Positions 9,915 to 18,634 of a stretch of DNA of 64,000 nt are shown here, piece by piece. This stretch comes from Zetaproteobacteria bacterium CG_4_9_14_3_um_filter_49_83 (lineage in GTDB: Bacteria; Pseudomonadota; Zetaproteobacteria; Mariprofundales; Mariprofundaceae). The stretch spans positions 1 through 64,000 of the forward strand of contig PFXG01000033.1 of NCBI GenBank assembly GCA_002791545.1. The letters run 5' to 3'. Every line of letters begins with the position of its first letter. The first letter of the stretch is position 1. The notes under the pieces were generated by a model that saw only the letters and a program-made list of their open reading frames with translations, made no database searches and was not told where the DNA came from. Both the position numbers and the translations under genes were made by a program.

Positions 9915-11180
9915 ATGAACGAAGCATTCATTCCAATGCCCCTCGCAGTAATATTATTGCTTATATTACTGCTGCTTTCGGCATTTTTCTCCGGTTCTGA
10001 AACCGCACTGACACGTGCCCGTAAAACACGCCTGCGTATTCTGAAAAATGAAGGCAATGAAGGTGCACACCATGCAGAAACCCTGCTGCAAACACCTGAA
10101 ACACTTTTGACCGCTATTCTTCTGGGTAATAATCTGGTTAATTTTGCTGCTTCCAGCATCACCAGTGTCATTTTTTTACTCGCTTTTGGCGAAGCAGGCA
10201 TTGTCTATGCCACGCTATTCATGACAATTGTAGTTGTCGTATTTTCCGAAGTCCTGCCTAAAACCATTGCTGTAGCTTATGCCGAACCCATCGCCTGCAA
10301 AATCGCTCGTCCCCTGCAATGGATTATTCGCATCCTGAATCCTATTATCATACTCGTTCTGGGATTCATCGGCATAATAAAAAAACTACTCAAAATTGCT
10401 CCGCATCAGGAAAAATCATTTACACATCAGGAACTGGCCACGATGGTCGGACTCAGTGCCGAAACAGGTGGACTGGACAGCGCCCGTGAGCAAATGCTGG
10501 CTAACAGCCTTCGATTACATGAAGTGCCTGTTAAATCGTTGATGACACACAGAAAAAACATGGTGATGCTTGATGCCATGCAAAGTGTGACGCTCGCCAA
10601 GCAGGAATCCCTGCAAAAACCGCATTCCCGTTACCCCGTTTACCAGCATGATCAGGATGATATTCTGGGCGTATTACACATCCGCGACCTGATCAGTATG
10701 GACGATTCAGATCAACCTCTGGGGCAAATGCTGCAATCGCAACGACCTTCTTATGTGCCTGCCAATCGAAATGCACTATCTCAGTTGTTCGATTTCCAAA
10801 AAAGCCGTCAGCACATGGCTATCGTCGTCGATGAGTTTGGTGATCTGGAGGGATTGATCACGCTTGAAGATATCCTGGAAGATATTGTTGGTGAAATTGT
10901 CGATGAGCATGATGCTCCTGAAAACAGTGAGACATGGAAACAAGCCGATGGCTCTATCATCGTCAGTGGCACAGCTAATCTTCATGATCTCAACCAACTG
11001 CTTGGGTCCGATATGCCGGAAGATAAAGCCACCACCATTGGTGGTTTGATTGTCCATACACTCGGCTTTCAGCCTGAATTTAAATTATCGATTCCAATGG
11101 ATGATTTGCGCGTTGAGATTCTTCAAATTCAGCACGAGCGTATTACCCGTGTTCGCATACACGAGGCCGCACCAGAGTAA
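9915..11180 (+). CDS. CNNM/CorC-family transporter protein with CBS pair
   Basis: A 421-residue protein. The N-terminal CNNM (DUF21) membrane domain starts AVILLLILLLLSAFFSGSETALTRARKTRL, the usual signature. A CBS pair follows (KSLMTHRKNMVMLDAMQSV; YVPANRNALSQLFDFQKSRQHMAIVVDEFGDLEGLITLEDILEDIVGEIVDE), and a C-terminal CorC/HlyC transporter-associated domain ends the protein. Family members are linked to Mg2+/Co2+ efflux and are often mis-named hemolysins. The gene is 17 bp after the CcsA-like gene. It is convergent with the uracil-DNA glycosylase gene. Confidence 0.88.
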   Translation: MNEAFIPMPLAVILLLILLLLSAFFSGSETALTRARKTRLRILKNEGNEGAHHAETLLQTPETLLTAILLGNNLVNFAASSITSVIFLLAFGEAGIVYATLFMTIVVVVFSEVLPKTIAVAYAEPIACKIARPLQWIIRILNPIIILVLGFIGIIKKLLKIAPHQEKSFTHQELATMVGLSAETGGLDSAREQMLANSLRLHEVPVKSLMTHRKNMVMLDAMQSVTLAKQESLQKPHSRYPVYQHDQDDILGVLHIRDLISMDDSDQPLGQMLQSQRPSYVPANRNALSQLFDFQKSRQHMAIVVDEFGDLEGLITLEDILEDIVGEIVDEHDAPENSETWKQADGSIIVSGTANLHDLNQLLGSDMPEDKATTIGGLIVHTLGFQPEFKLSIPMDDLRVEILQIQHERITRVRIHEAAPE

Positions 11181-11196
11181 AGAGCCCACCCTCGAA

Positions 11197-11814
11197 CTAT
11201 TTTCTTACTGCCAGCAAACGTAATTTAAGCGCCTGCAAATCTGACCATGCCTTTTGTTTCTGGCCGGGTGATCGAAGCAGAAAAGCCGGATGGTATACGA
11301 CATAAACCGGGATCCCGTGATAATCATGCCATTGTTCACGTAACTGCCCCAGCGGAGCATCTGTCTTCAGCACGGCTTGAGCCGCCACACGGCCGAGCAA
11401 ACAAATCACTTTTGGAGCAATCAGACGTACCTGCTGGTCAAACCAGTGTGCGCAGGCTTCAACTTCTTCTGCTAACGGATCGCGATTGTTCGGAGGTCTG
11501 CATTTGACTATATTCATGACGTAAATTTGGGAGCGCTCAAGCTCTATAGCCTGCAACATTCGATCCAGAAGATTTCCGACTGTGCCTACAAATGGTTTAC
11601 CCTGCTCATCTTCATGCAGAACAGGAGCCTCTCCGATCAACAACAACTCTGCATCGGGTTTACCAACACCGAAAACAGTTTGAGTTCGCCCCTGAGACAA
11701 CACACATCGGGTACAAGCAGAAACATCTCTTTCTAATTTACTCAGCGTGCTGGTATTGGATGGTTCAGGAAACCTGATATGACTTTCGTCCTGCTTACTG
11801 ATTGATTGCTGCAT
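11197..11814 (-). CDS. type-4 (family 4) uracil-DNA glycosylase
   Basis: A 205-residue base-excision repair enzyme that removes uracil from DNA. Four cysteines for a [4Fe-4S] cluster are present: C34 and C37 (CTRC), C105 (KCRPPNNRDP) and C121. Motif A is GEAPVLHEDEQGKPFVG (61-77), where the usual GEAPG has Val in place of the last Gly. The motif B HPAFLLR is present. I chose the ATG at 11814 over a TTG at 11916 because a clear intrinsic terminator of fbp (11841-11878) lies between the two, making the longer form unlikely. It is convergent with the CNNM gene. Confidence 0.85.
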   Translation of the reverse strand: MQQSISKQDESHIRFPEPSNTSTLSKLERDVSACTRCVLSQGRTQTVFGVGKPDAELLLIGEAPVLHEDEQGKPFVGTVGNLLDRMLQAIELERSQIYVMNIVKCRPPNNRDPLAEEVEACAHWFDQQVRLIAPKVICLLGRVAAQAVLKTDAPLGQLREQWHDYHGIPVYVVYHPAFLLRSPGQKQKAWSDLQALKLRLLAVRK

Positions 11815-11840
11815 ACTATTGCCCTGTTCGGTTTGCCCGG

Positions 11841-11878
11841 CATCAAAACAGGAAATCGGCGTATGAACGCCGATTTCC
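11841..11878 (-). terminator. intrinsic terminator of fbp
   Basis: A perfect 11-bp stem, GGAAATCGGCG at 11851-11861 paired with CGCCGATTTCC at 11868-11878, with a 6-base loop. On the minus strand it is followed by TGTTTTG. It lies 47 bp after the fbp stop codon and before the uracil-DNA glycosylase ATG. Confidence 0.85.
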
Positions 11879-11924
11879 TTTAAATACACCTGAGTAAATG
11901 TTGAGCGATCTGTCAAAGCAGCAA

Positions 11925-12872
11925 TTATTTCAACAGCAAATCAACATAGGCAACAGAACCGAGGTAAACAGGAACGCGCTGATGCAAAGCTTCCGGGTTG
12001 ATATCCAGTACAGCGATATCCTTGCTCATCGCCTTACCACCTGCCTGCTCCATCAAAAAGCCCATAGGAATGGCTTCGTACAGCAAACGCAATTTACCCG
12101 TCGTATTCTTACTATCGGCCGGATACAGGAAAATACCGCCTTTTAACAACGTACGATGCATATCAGCCACCATGGAGCCAACATAGCGCATACCAAGCTT
12201 ACTTTCTTTCTTCATGCCATCGAGCTTGTCTCCCATCTGATCCAACCAGTCTTCCGAATTGGATTCATTGACGGAATAATAACCACCGCTGGCGGGAATC
12301 CGCATATCCGGATGGCTTAATTCAAAACGCGCTGAAGCCGGATTGAATGAATAACCATGAACACCTTCACCAACCGAACACACCAGCATCGTTGATGGGC
12401 CGTATAAGACATAACCGGCTGCAATGACTTCCTGACCGGACTGTAAAGTATCTGAAACATGTGGTTGATCAGTAATGCAGGTTTTACGTTTAACCACAGA
12501 AAAGATAGTTCCGACAGGGCCATCGATATCCAGATTGGAAGATCCGTCCAGCGGGTCTACCAGCACTACATAGTTAGCATGTGAATACTCTTCGATCACC
12601 AACAATTCTTCCTGCTCTTCTGAGCCCACGGCACAAACAAAGCCGGTAGCGCGCATTTCATCGAGAAAGATTTCATCAGACAAAATATCCAGCTTCTGCT
12701 GTTGCTCACCCTGTACATTTTCAGCACCGGCCGCACCCAGAGCACCATGAAATACAGCCCCGCGCAGCAAAGCGGAGATTTCAATTGCAGCTCTGCCAAC
12801 GCCTTGAATAATCGGCATCATTGCCGATCCATTACTTCCCTGTTTAGCAATACTGTTTAATGTGATAGGCAT
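11925..12872 (-). CDS. fbp: class I fructose-1,6-bisphosphatase
   Basis: A 315-residue enzyme that dephosphorylates fructose-1,6-bisphosphate in gluconeogenesis or the Calvin cycle. The metal-binding site VDPLDGSSNLD and the EEQEELLVIEEYSHANYVVLVDPLDG context are present, and the substrate loop MVADMHRTLLKGGIFLYPAD and LLYEAIPMGFLMEQAGGKA follow. The start ATG at 12872 has a strong AAGGGGAGGG ribosome site; an in-frame ATG 48 bp upstream lacks one. An intrinsic terminator follows the gene. With no Calvin-cycle genes nearby, autotrophy cannot be claimed. Confidence 0.95.
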   Translation of the reverse strand: MPITLNSIAKQGSNGSAMMPIIQGVGRAAIEISALLRGAVFHGALGAAGAENVQGEQQQKLDILSDEIFLDEMRATGFVCAVGSEEQEELLVIEEYSHANYVVLVDPLDGSSNLDIDGPVGTIFSVVKRKTCITDQPHVSDTLQSGQEVIAAGYVLYGPSTMLVCSVGEGVHGYSFNPASARFELSHPDMRIPASGGYYSVNESNSEDWLDQMGDKLDGMKKESKLGMRYVGSMVADMHRTLLKGGIFLYPADSKNTTGKLRLLYEAIPMGFLMEQAGGKAMSKDIAVLDINPEALHQRVPVYLGSVAYVDLLLK

Positions 12873-13049
12873 AGAACCCTCCCCTTTTAAGAATGACGGC
12901 ATCATAGCAAACAAAGGCAATACTTACAAAAAAAAGCTGCACAAAATGATCGCTACCGAGCAATGATGCTGAATATCAAAAGCGGTCAATGTTTCTTATC
13001 TCACTTATTGTGTATGGCAGTGTGACTTGATGACTTCCCCTTGAAGGGC

Positions 13050-13826
13050 ATGATGTCTAGATTCAATGGGGCGAGAAAAACAATACCCGGAGGTCTCATT
13101 GCCAAAACGAGATTACCTGATATGCCCCCTACCCTGACGAAAGGAGCTGCCCGATTTCATTGGCTGTTTTTTTGTTTTATGGCGATTTCAATTGGCATGG
13201 CCGGAAATGTTGGTTTCACCCCACAATTCCTCGCTTTTATTGCTTCGAAATTTGGCGATGATGCGAAAGAGCGCGTGATTCAATGGCAAACGCTTATTGA
13301 GGAGAACAGTGGCCATAGCGAATGGCAATCGATCAATACCGTCAACACATTCTTCAACCAGCTTCGTTTTATTTCAGATGACGCGCACTGGGGCCAAACC
13401 GATTATTGGGCAACTCCGGTGGAATTTCTTTCGACCAACGGAGGCGATTGCGAAGATTTTTCCATTGCAAAATATTTTACACTTTTAGAACTGGACGTGC
13501 CCGATGAACGCATGCGTATCACTTACGTCAAAGCACTTAAACTCAATCAGGCGCACATGGTACTGGCTTATTACGAGACCCCCACCAGTGAACCTCTGAT
13601 TCTCGACAATCTCGTCCCCGGCATTTTACCTGCATCGCTGCGAGACGACCTGCTTCCAATCTATAGCTTTAATGGTGGAAGTTTGTGGATGTCCAAAGAA
13701 AAAGGTCAGGGCCGCATGATCGAGGGCGGCTCAAATCGTATTAAGCTCTGGCGCGATCTGAAAGTTCGCATGAAACAGGAAAGAGAGCTTGGATATAGCC
13801 ATACAGCTAAAACAATCACTGAATAG
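13050..13826 (+). CDS. lapG: LapG-type periplasmic cysteine protease (transglutaminase-like, BTLCP)
   Basis: About 258 residues. A hydrophobic signal segment FHWLFFCFMAISIGMAGNVGF lies near residue 37, then the mature BTLCP domain. The catalytic triad is visible: Cys134 in NGGDCEDFSIAKYF, His169 in NQAHMVLAYY and Asp186 in LILDNLV, spaced as in Pseudomonas LapG. Known role: in the periplasm LapG cleaves the N-terminus of a large surface adhesin and releases the biofilm unless LapD sequesters it. The start is uncertain; a TTG at 13041 and an ATG at 13122 also fit. lapD follows after 9 bp, so the two form an operon. No adhesin gene or its type I secretion system is in view. Confidence 0.85.
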   Translation: MMSRFNGARKTIPGGLIAKTRLPDMPPTLTKGAARFHWLFFCFMAISIGMAGNVGFTPQFLAFIASKFGDDAKERVIQWQTLIEENSGHSEWQSINTVNTFFNQLRFISDDAHWGQTDYWATPVEFLSTNGGDCEDFSIAKYFTLLELDVPDERMRITYVKALKLNQAHMVLAYYETPTSEPLILDNLVPGILPASLRDDLLPIYSFNGGSLWMSKEKGQGRMIEGGSNRIKLWRDLKVRMKQERELGYSHTAKTITE

Positions 13827-13835
13827 GATGAAAAC

Positions 13836-15761
13836 ATGACCTTTTCGAAACAACTCTACACTTTAATTTTACTCACCTCACTACTGATGGCCGGGGGCAC
13901 GCTCTATATCAGCATCGAAAACACTCGCTCCTACCTGACATTACAACTGGCCGCCCAGACACAAAACACGGCAGATTCTCTTGGGCTTTCACTCGTGCCA
14001 TACATGAAAAACAAAGATATCGCCGCCATGGATACGATGGTGAATGCCGTATTCGACAGCGGTTACTATAAATCACTGACGCTTAAGACAATGTCAGGAT
14101 CCATCCTGATTGCTCGCGAAAATACCAGCCGAGTTGAAAATGTCCCGGAGTGGTTCACCCGTTCACTGAGGCTTCCAACGACGGAAGCAGAATCAGTTAT
14201 TACCACGGGATGGATTCAGGCCGGAAAATTAACCCTCTCTGCTCACCCCGGCTTTGCTTACAAAAAACTATGGGATGCAAGCAAAGAAGTAATCTGGTGG
14301 TCACTAATGGTCTTCATCCTCACCTTAATACTGTCCTTCCTGCTGCTTAGAGAAATTCTCAAGCCACTCAGCGCCGTTGAGCAACAGGCTCTTGATATTT
14401 GTAATCGGGAGTTTCCCATTGTCCGGGAGATACCCAAAACACGAGAACTGAATCGCGTTGTACTGGCGATGAACAAGATGTCATCAAAGATGGAATCGAT
14501 AACAACAGAGTTGACCCGACGCGCTGAACGCATCCATAAACAAACGGATTACGATGAACTCACAGGCCTGCTTAATAGCAACAGATTCTCAAGCGCGCTG
14601 GAGTCAGCCATCCGGAACGTTGAGCAGGCAGGCAGCGGTTATATCGCCATGATCAGATTACATCACTTTGATAATTATAATAAGCAGCATGGTCACCTTG
14701 CCGGTGACAAGCTGCTTGGAGAAATTGCCAAACTGTTAAAAGAGAGCTGCGTGAAGCTGCCGTCGGCCAATGCCGCAAGAATTTCAGGTGTCGATTTCGC
14801 CATGATTTTTCCCTTAGCCACCAGCGATACTGTCACTTTATTCGCCGAATCACTCTCTGCTAAATTAGCCTTATTGAACCTAAAGCCGACGAGCATCAGC
14901 ATCGGCATTGCACCATTCAACGAACAAAGCAACGTTGAAGAAGCCATCAAAGATGCAGACGTTGCCGTGACTTCAGCTCAGTATCAAGGCATTCCCAACT
15001 TCCACATTCTTCCATCTGGCAACATTGCCATAGAGCAACTCGACTGGGAAAAATTGACTCGTGAGCTGCTTGAGCATGAACAAATCGAACTGTGGTCACA
15101 ACCGATAATGACTCCGGAAAGCAGACTCATCTATAGTGAAGTACTTATGCGAATTAGAGACACATTCGGCACCAATATGTCTTCTGCAACATTTGCCGCC
15201 ATAGCAGAACGCATGGGGCTTCATATCGAGCTGGACAAATATGTGATCAGTCACGTTATCAACATCATCGAACAACTTGGAACTTCTGCAACCCCCATGG
15301 CAGTCAATATCTCAGCAGGAAGCATCAGAGAGAGCAATTTCACGCTCTGGCTCCAGCAGCAGATGAAGGCTCATCAGCAAGCCTCAGCAATGCTTCTATT
15401 TGAGATCACGGAATACGCAGCAATGCAAAACATCGAGAACACCGGATATCTGATTGATCTTGCACATCAGTATCACGGACGCATTGTAATTGAGCATTAT
15501 GGTACCCGCCCCGAATTCTTCCAAACCTTACGACAACTCAAAGCCGATTACGTCAAACTCGATAGCAGTTATGTCAAAGACATTACCGAAAACAACGAAA
15601 GGCGCTCCTTTTTGCAAACCATTATTGATATTGCGAACAGCCTCGATATGGGTGTTATTATTGAACATATCGAAACAGCAGATGATGTTCAAAATTTCGA
15701 AGCGCTTGGTATAAAAGCCATGCAGGGTTTCTACTTCGGTAAACCATCACCTATCAAGTAA
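13836..15761 (+). CDS. lapD: LapD-type c-di-GMP receptor (degenerate GGDEF-EAL)
   Basis: A 641-residue inner-membrane protein with an AGGATG ribosome site. TM1 (residues 5-24) is followed by a LapD/MoxY periplasmic domain (about 25-150), TM2 (WWSLMVFILTLILSFLLL), a HAMP-like stretch, a GGDEF domain (about 240-400) and an EAL domain (about 405-641). Both enzyme signatures are lost: the GGDEF site reads SGVDFA and the EAL site reads ELWSQP. This is the pattern of a c-di-GMP receptor that senses the messenger with the EAL fold and binds LapG in the periplasm. Paired with lapG 9 bp upstream. Confidence 0.87.
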   Translation: MTFSKQLYTLILLTSLLMAGGTLYISIENTRSYLTLQLAAQTQNTADSLGLSLVPYMKNKDIAAMDTMVNAVFDSGYYKSLTLKTMSGSILIARENTSRVENVPEWFTRSLRLPTTEAESVITTGWIQAGKLTLSAHPGFAYKKLWDASKEVIWWSLMVFILTLILSFLLLREILKPLSAVEQQALDICNREFPIVREIPKTRELNRVVLAMNKMSSKMESITTELTRRAERIHKQTDYDELTGLLNSNRFSSALESAIRNVEQAGSGYIAMIRLHHFDNYNKQHGHLAGDKLLGEIAKLLKESCVKLPSANAARISGVDFAMIFPLATSDTVTLFAESLSAKLALLNLKPTSISIGIAPFNEQSNVEEAIKDADVAVTSAQYQGIPNFHILPSGNIAIEQLDWEKLTRELLEHEQIELWSQPIMTPESRLIYSEVLMRIRDTFGTNMSSATFAAIAERMGLHIELDKYVISHVINIIEQLGTSATPMAVNISAGSIRESNFTLWLQQQMKAHQQASAMLLFEITEYAAMQNIENTGYLIDLAHQYHGRIVIEHYGTRPEFFQTLRQLKADYVKLDSSYVKDITENNERRSFLQTIIDIANSLDMGVIIEHIETADDVQNFEALGIKAMQGFYFGKPSPIK

Positions 15762-15859
15762 ATATGAAATATAGATTTTCTATTGAAGAAAATACCTCTT
15801 TGGAGTATATTAACTTTGAGTTCTTCTCTTGCGTAGAGAAGCTCATGCGAGGAGTACGT

Positions 15860-16258
15860 ATGAAAACAGTCCTATTCATCATGGCGGTTTTTGGTTTCAT
15901 TTTTAACGGATTCATTATTAACGGATTTGCTGCTGGAGCTATAAGCCCTCCCGTTGAAAAGAGTTGCATCAACATCGAGCAATCTCTGAATATGCAGATG
16001 CCTGAGTTGGATATTCTTGAAGCACTGCTCACTGAAACGTGTGGAATGGCTTTAGATGAAGCTGTCGATGCCATCATTGCTGCAGGGGGAAACTTCCAGA
16101 GAACACTCGCAGCCGCACTGATCATCAATCCTGATTTTACATATACTGATCCTACTGCAGGCCTTAATGCTACGCTAGCGGGACCACAACAAAGCATCAA
16201 CGTTAAGAGTGTAATTACCACCACAACAAGCCCTGGTGGCGGCGCGAGCCCTTCATAA
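15860..16258 (+). CDS. small secreted protein of unknown function
   Basis: 132 residues with a Sec signal peptide (MKTVLFIMAVFGFIFNGFIINGFAAG, cleavage near GFAAG). The mature part has two cysteines (ESCINIEQ-like KSCINIEQ and ETCGMALDE) and ends in a Thr/Gly/Ser-rich tail TTTTSPGGGASPS. I do not recognise it. The ATG at 15860 is preferred because GCGAGGAG lies just before it; a longer frame starts at 15764 but has no such site and no signal peptide. It lies 99 bp after lapD and before a hairpin terminator, so it may be the last gene of the lapGD unit. A link to the adhesin system is only by position. Confidence 0.6.
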   Translation: MKTVLFIMAVFGFIFNGFIINGFAAGAISPPVEKSCINIEQSLNMQMPELDILEALLTETCGMALDEAVDAIIAAGGNFQRTLAAALIINPDFTYTDPTAGLNATLAGPQQSINVKSVITTTTSPGGGASPS

Positions 16259-16260
16259 AA

Positions 16261-16298
16261 AGTTTTTCGAGCAGCAAGTTGCTGAAAACTGTTTTTTT
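16261..16298 (+). terminator. probable intrinsic terminator after the small secreted protein
   Basis: The stem pairs CAGC with GCTG around AAGTT and extends with AGTTTT/AAAACT across a bulge, followed by GTTTTTTT on the plus strand. It separates the lapGD unit from the exopolysaccharide locus. Confidence 0.6.
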
Positions 16299-16324
16299 CC
16301 TGCAATCAACGTCTGCGGTGAGCC

Positions 16325-17728
16325 ATGTTCGACCATAAAACGATGACACATCCCTATTTAACCATGCTTTATTTGGGACTGATCTGCTGGATACCTATAC
16401 CTTTTGGCAGCAATCGAGCGTGGGCCTGGTCACTGATGGAGATTTGGATATTCGTGATTGCCATAAGCATCATGATACTTTCATTTCAAAGAAACATTCC
16501 CCTGCTAACTGGTCTACTGTTGAAAAACGCCAAACCTCTACTTCTATTGTTTGTGGGTTTCCTCGTCTGGACAGCAGTACAGCTGATTCCTTTGCCTATC
16601 TCATGGCTCGAATTCGTCTCCCCCTACGCCGCCTCTATCGCAACCGTGTCTGGAAATACATTTTCTACGATCTCTATTGACCCTGATACAACTGCCAAGT
16701 CACTTCTCAAAAGTCTGGCTTTAGTAACTTTTCTGTTTCTGATGTTTATTCTAATCGATAGTCACATGAAAATTCGCTGGCTTGCTTATACAATTCTTGT
16801 CTCGGGTCTGTTTCAGGCCACTTATGGTTCTTACATGGTATTATCCGGCGTTGAATACACTTTCTTTCTTGAGAAAGAAGCGTACTTAGGCATGGCAACG
16901 GGCACATTCATCAATAGAAATCATCTTGCCGGTTACCTTGAAATGGTACTTGCCATAGGAATCGGATTGTTGATTTCAAACCTCAGTGACAATCAATCCC
17001 TAGGCTGGCGTGAGCGAATTCGGCATTTAATCAACACCATACTCAGCCCCAAGGCATTTATTCGCCTGACGCTGATCATGATATGTATTGGTCTTATTTT
17101 GACAAAATCACGAATGGGCAATACAGCTTTTTTTATAAGCATCTTAACTACAGGTATCATATTTTTGATTACGGCACGCCATGCGACACGCTCAACGAGC
17201 ATTTTCCTGAGTAGCATCATTGTACTTGATATACTGTTAATAGGCTCATGGGTCGGTATTGACAAAGTTGTTCAACGCATCGAGAGCACAAGCTTTATTG
17301 AAGAGCACCGTGATGAAGTGATACGTGATACACTTACTATGATAAAGGATCAACCACTTACCGGCATTGGAAGCGGTAACTATTTTACGGCATTCTCCAA
17401 TTATCGACAGCAGGATATTTGGGATAATTATTACCATGCACACAATGACTATCTTGAATTTTCAAGTGAGTCAGGACTGATTGGTTTTTTACTTCTGGCA
17501 ACTGCGGTGCTTTACAGTCTGCTCGCAGCTTTTCAGGCCATGTCTAAGAGACATTCTCCATTACTGTTAGGCATGGCCTTTGCATGCATGATGGGCATCC
17601 TATCCATTCTGATCCACTCCAGCGTTGATTTTAATCTGCAAATCCCGGCCAATGCCGCAATGTTTATTCTTTTAATGGGCCTTGCCATTATAACTGCCTC
17701 AGCACCTCATCCTTACATAAACAGGTGA
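16325..17728 (+). CDS. O-antigen ligase/polymerase family protein
   Basis: A 467-residue membrane protein with about 11-12 hydrophobic segments. The Wzy_C region contains TLTMIKDQPLTGIGSGNYFTAFSNYRQQDIWDNYYHAHNDYLEFSSESGLIG, with the paired His-Asn-Asp motif typical of the WaaL/Wzy-C family. A ribosome site GGTGAG precedes the ATG. It is on the plus strand, convergent with the VpsP-like gene, 4 bp away. It may ligate or polymerise the exopolysaccharide made by the adjacent locus. A second protein of this family lies at 27111-28397. Confidence 0.82.
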   Translation: MFDHKTMTHPYLTMLYLGLICWIPIPFGSNRAWAWSLMEIWIFVIAISIMILSFQRNIPLLTGLLLKNAKPLLLLFVGFLVWTAVQLIPLPISWLEFVSPYAASIATVSGNTFSTISIDPDTTAKSLLKSLALVTFLFLMFILIDSHMKIRWLAYTILVSGLFQATYGSYMVLSGVEYTFFLEKEAYLGMATGTFINRNHLAGYLEMVLAIGIGLLISNLSDNQSLGWRERIRHLINTILSPKAFIRLTLIMICIGLILTKSRMGNTAFFISILTTGIIFLITARHATRSTSIFLSSIIVLDILLIGSWVGIDKVVQRIESTSFIEEHRDEVIRDTLTMIKDQPLTGIGSGNYFTAFSNYRQQDIWDNYYHAHNDYLEFSSESGLIGFLLLATAVLYSLLAAFQAMSKRHSPLLLGMAFACMMGILSILIHSSVDFNLQIPANAAMFILLMGLAIITASAPHPYINR

Positions 17729-17732
17729 CCAT

Positions 17733-18428
17733 TTAACTATTACAGAGCCGGTCCCGCTCAGGAGAAGGTAAAACCAGACAAAAATAGGGTGCCATCCCAT
17801 AGTGGACAATGATTTTAACAAAATCGCCTTTCCATGGACTTTTCAGACCCACCCGGATGACCAGCAATACTTTTTTTCGCATCGGCACAGTCATTTGTCG
17901 CCAGTTTGCAACAGCAAGCTCAGTAATAGTTAATTGGACAGCAGGCACGCTGGCTCCAAACTCAATAGCACGCAGCATGGACTGATAGAAAGACTCGTCA
18001 TGGATTCCCATTCGATGCTCAATTAAAGCCAGGTTTGCCCAAGCCAAGCCCCAGGAGGGGCGCAACCGAACGGCATCATGAAAATAAGAGCGTGATATTT
18101 CCAACAAAGGCTTTTCCTGACTTTCATGCTCAATCATATGGATGGCTGTATACTCATAAAATCGCCCCATATCATTTCGATAATCGGCATTGTTCTCATC
18201 CAGCTTGATTGACCAGCGAAGTGCTTCATGAGCCAGCTTCCAGGTTCTGACTTCAGGCGTATTTGTCGATTTTAGCCAACTTTCAAAATGCCACATTGTA
18301 AAAGCATGCCCGACCGAGGCCACACCCCATGTTCCGGCATAAAACACAGCGAATATCATGAGCGCAATGAGAGCTATAATCCCCAATCGATGAGAGGCGA
18401 AGCCGGGTTTAATGTGTGTATCAGCCAT
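17733..18428 (-). CDS. VpsP-like polysaccharide biosynthesis protein (TM and TPR-type)
   Basis: 231 residues. A single TM segment IIALIALMIFAVFYAGTWG follows a short cytoplasmic tail. The rest is helical with TPR-like features (YFHDAVRLRPSWGLAWANLALIEHRMGIHDESF). The short length, single TM and position at the end of an exopolysaccharide operon match proteins annotated as VpsP, an accessory factor of exopolysaccharide loci. Its start ATG (18428) overlaps the TGA of the small upstream gene as TGATG, so translation is probably coupled. The exact role is unknown. Confidence 0.6.
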   Translation of the reverse strand: MADTHIKPGFASHRLGIIALIALMIFAVFYAGTWGVASVGHAFTMWHFESWLKSTNTPEVRTWKLAHEALRWSIKLDENNADYRNDMGRFYEYTAIHMIEHESQEKPLLEISRSYFHDAVRLRPSWGLAWANLALIEHRMGIHDESFYQSMLRAIEFGASVPAVQLTITELAVANWRQMTVPMRKKVLLVIRVGLKSPWKGDFVKIIVHYGMAPYFCLVLPSPERDRLCNS

Positions 18429-18634
18429 CAAATCAACTTCAGGCAATTACAAATACATAGCTGTTTACTTTTCGGCTGTTGCCACATATTCCCGGTTGCA
18501 TACGCATCCTCTCCTGTAGCAAACACCTGACCACACCAGTGATTTATCCATTGAGCAAAGGCTGTCGTTAATAGCAAGGTAGAGATAGCAATAGAAACTC
18601 GCTTCATGCCCGGCTTTGCAACAGCTTTACCCAT
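18428..18634 (-). CDS. small membrane-anchored or secreted protein between kinase and VpsP genes
   Basis: About 68 residues from the ATG at 18634. A hydrophobic segment MKRVSIAISTLLLTTAFAQW acts as a signal or anchor, then GQVFATGEDAYATGN, and the C-terminus has two close cysteines (LCICNCLKLI). It overlaps the end of the kinase gene (ATGGGTAA) and shares TGATG with the VpsP-like gene, which supports a real, coupled gene. I do not recognise it. The start is uncertain: in-frame ATGs exist at 18643 and 18607. Confidence 0.55.
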   Translation of the reverse strand: MGKAVAKPGMKRVSIAISTLLLTTAFAQWINHWCGQVFATGEDAYATGNMWQQPKSKQLCICNCLKLI

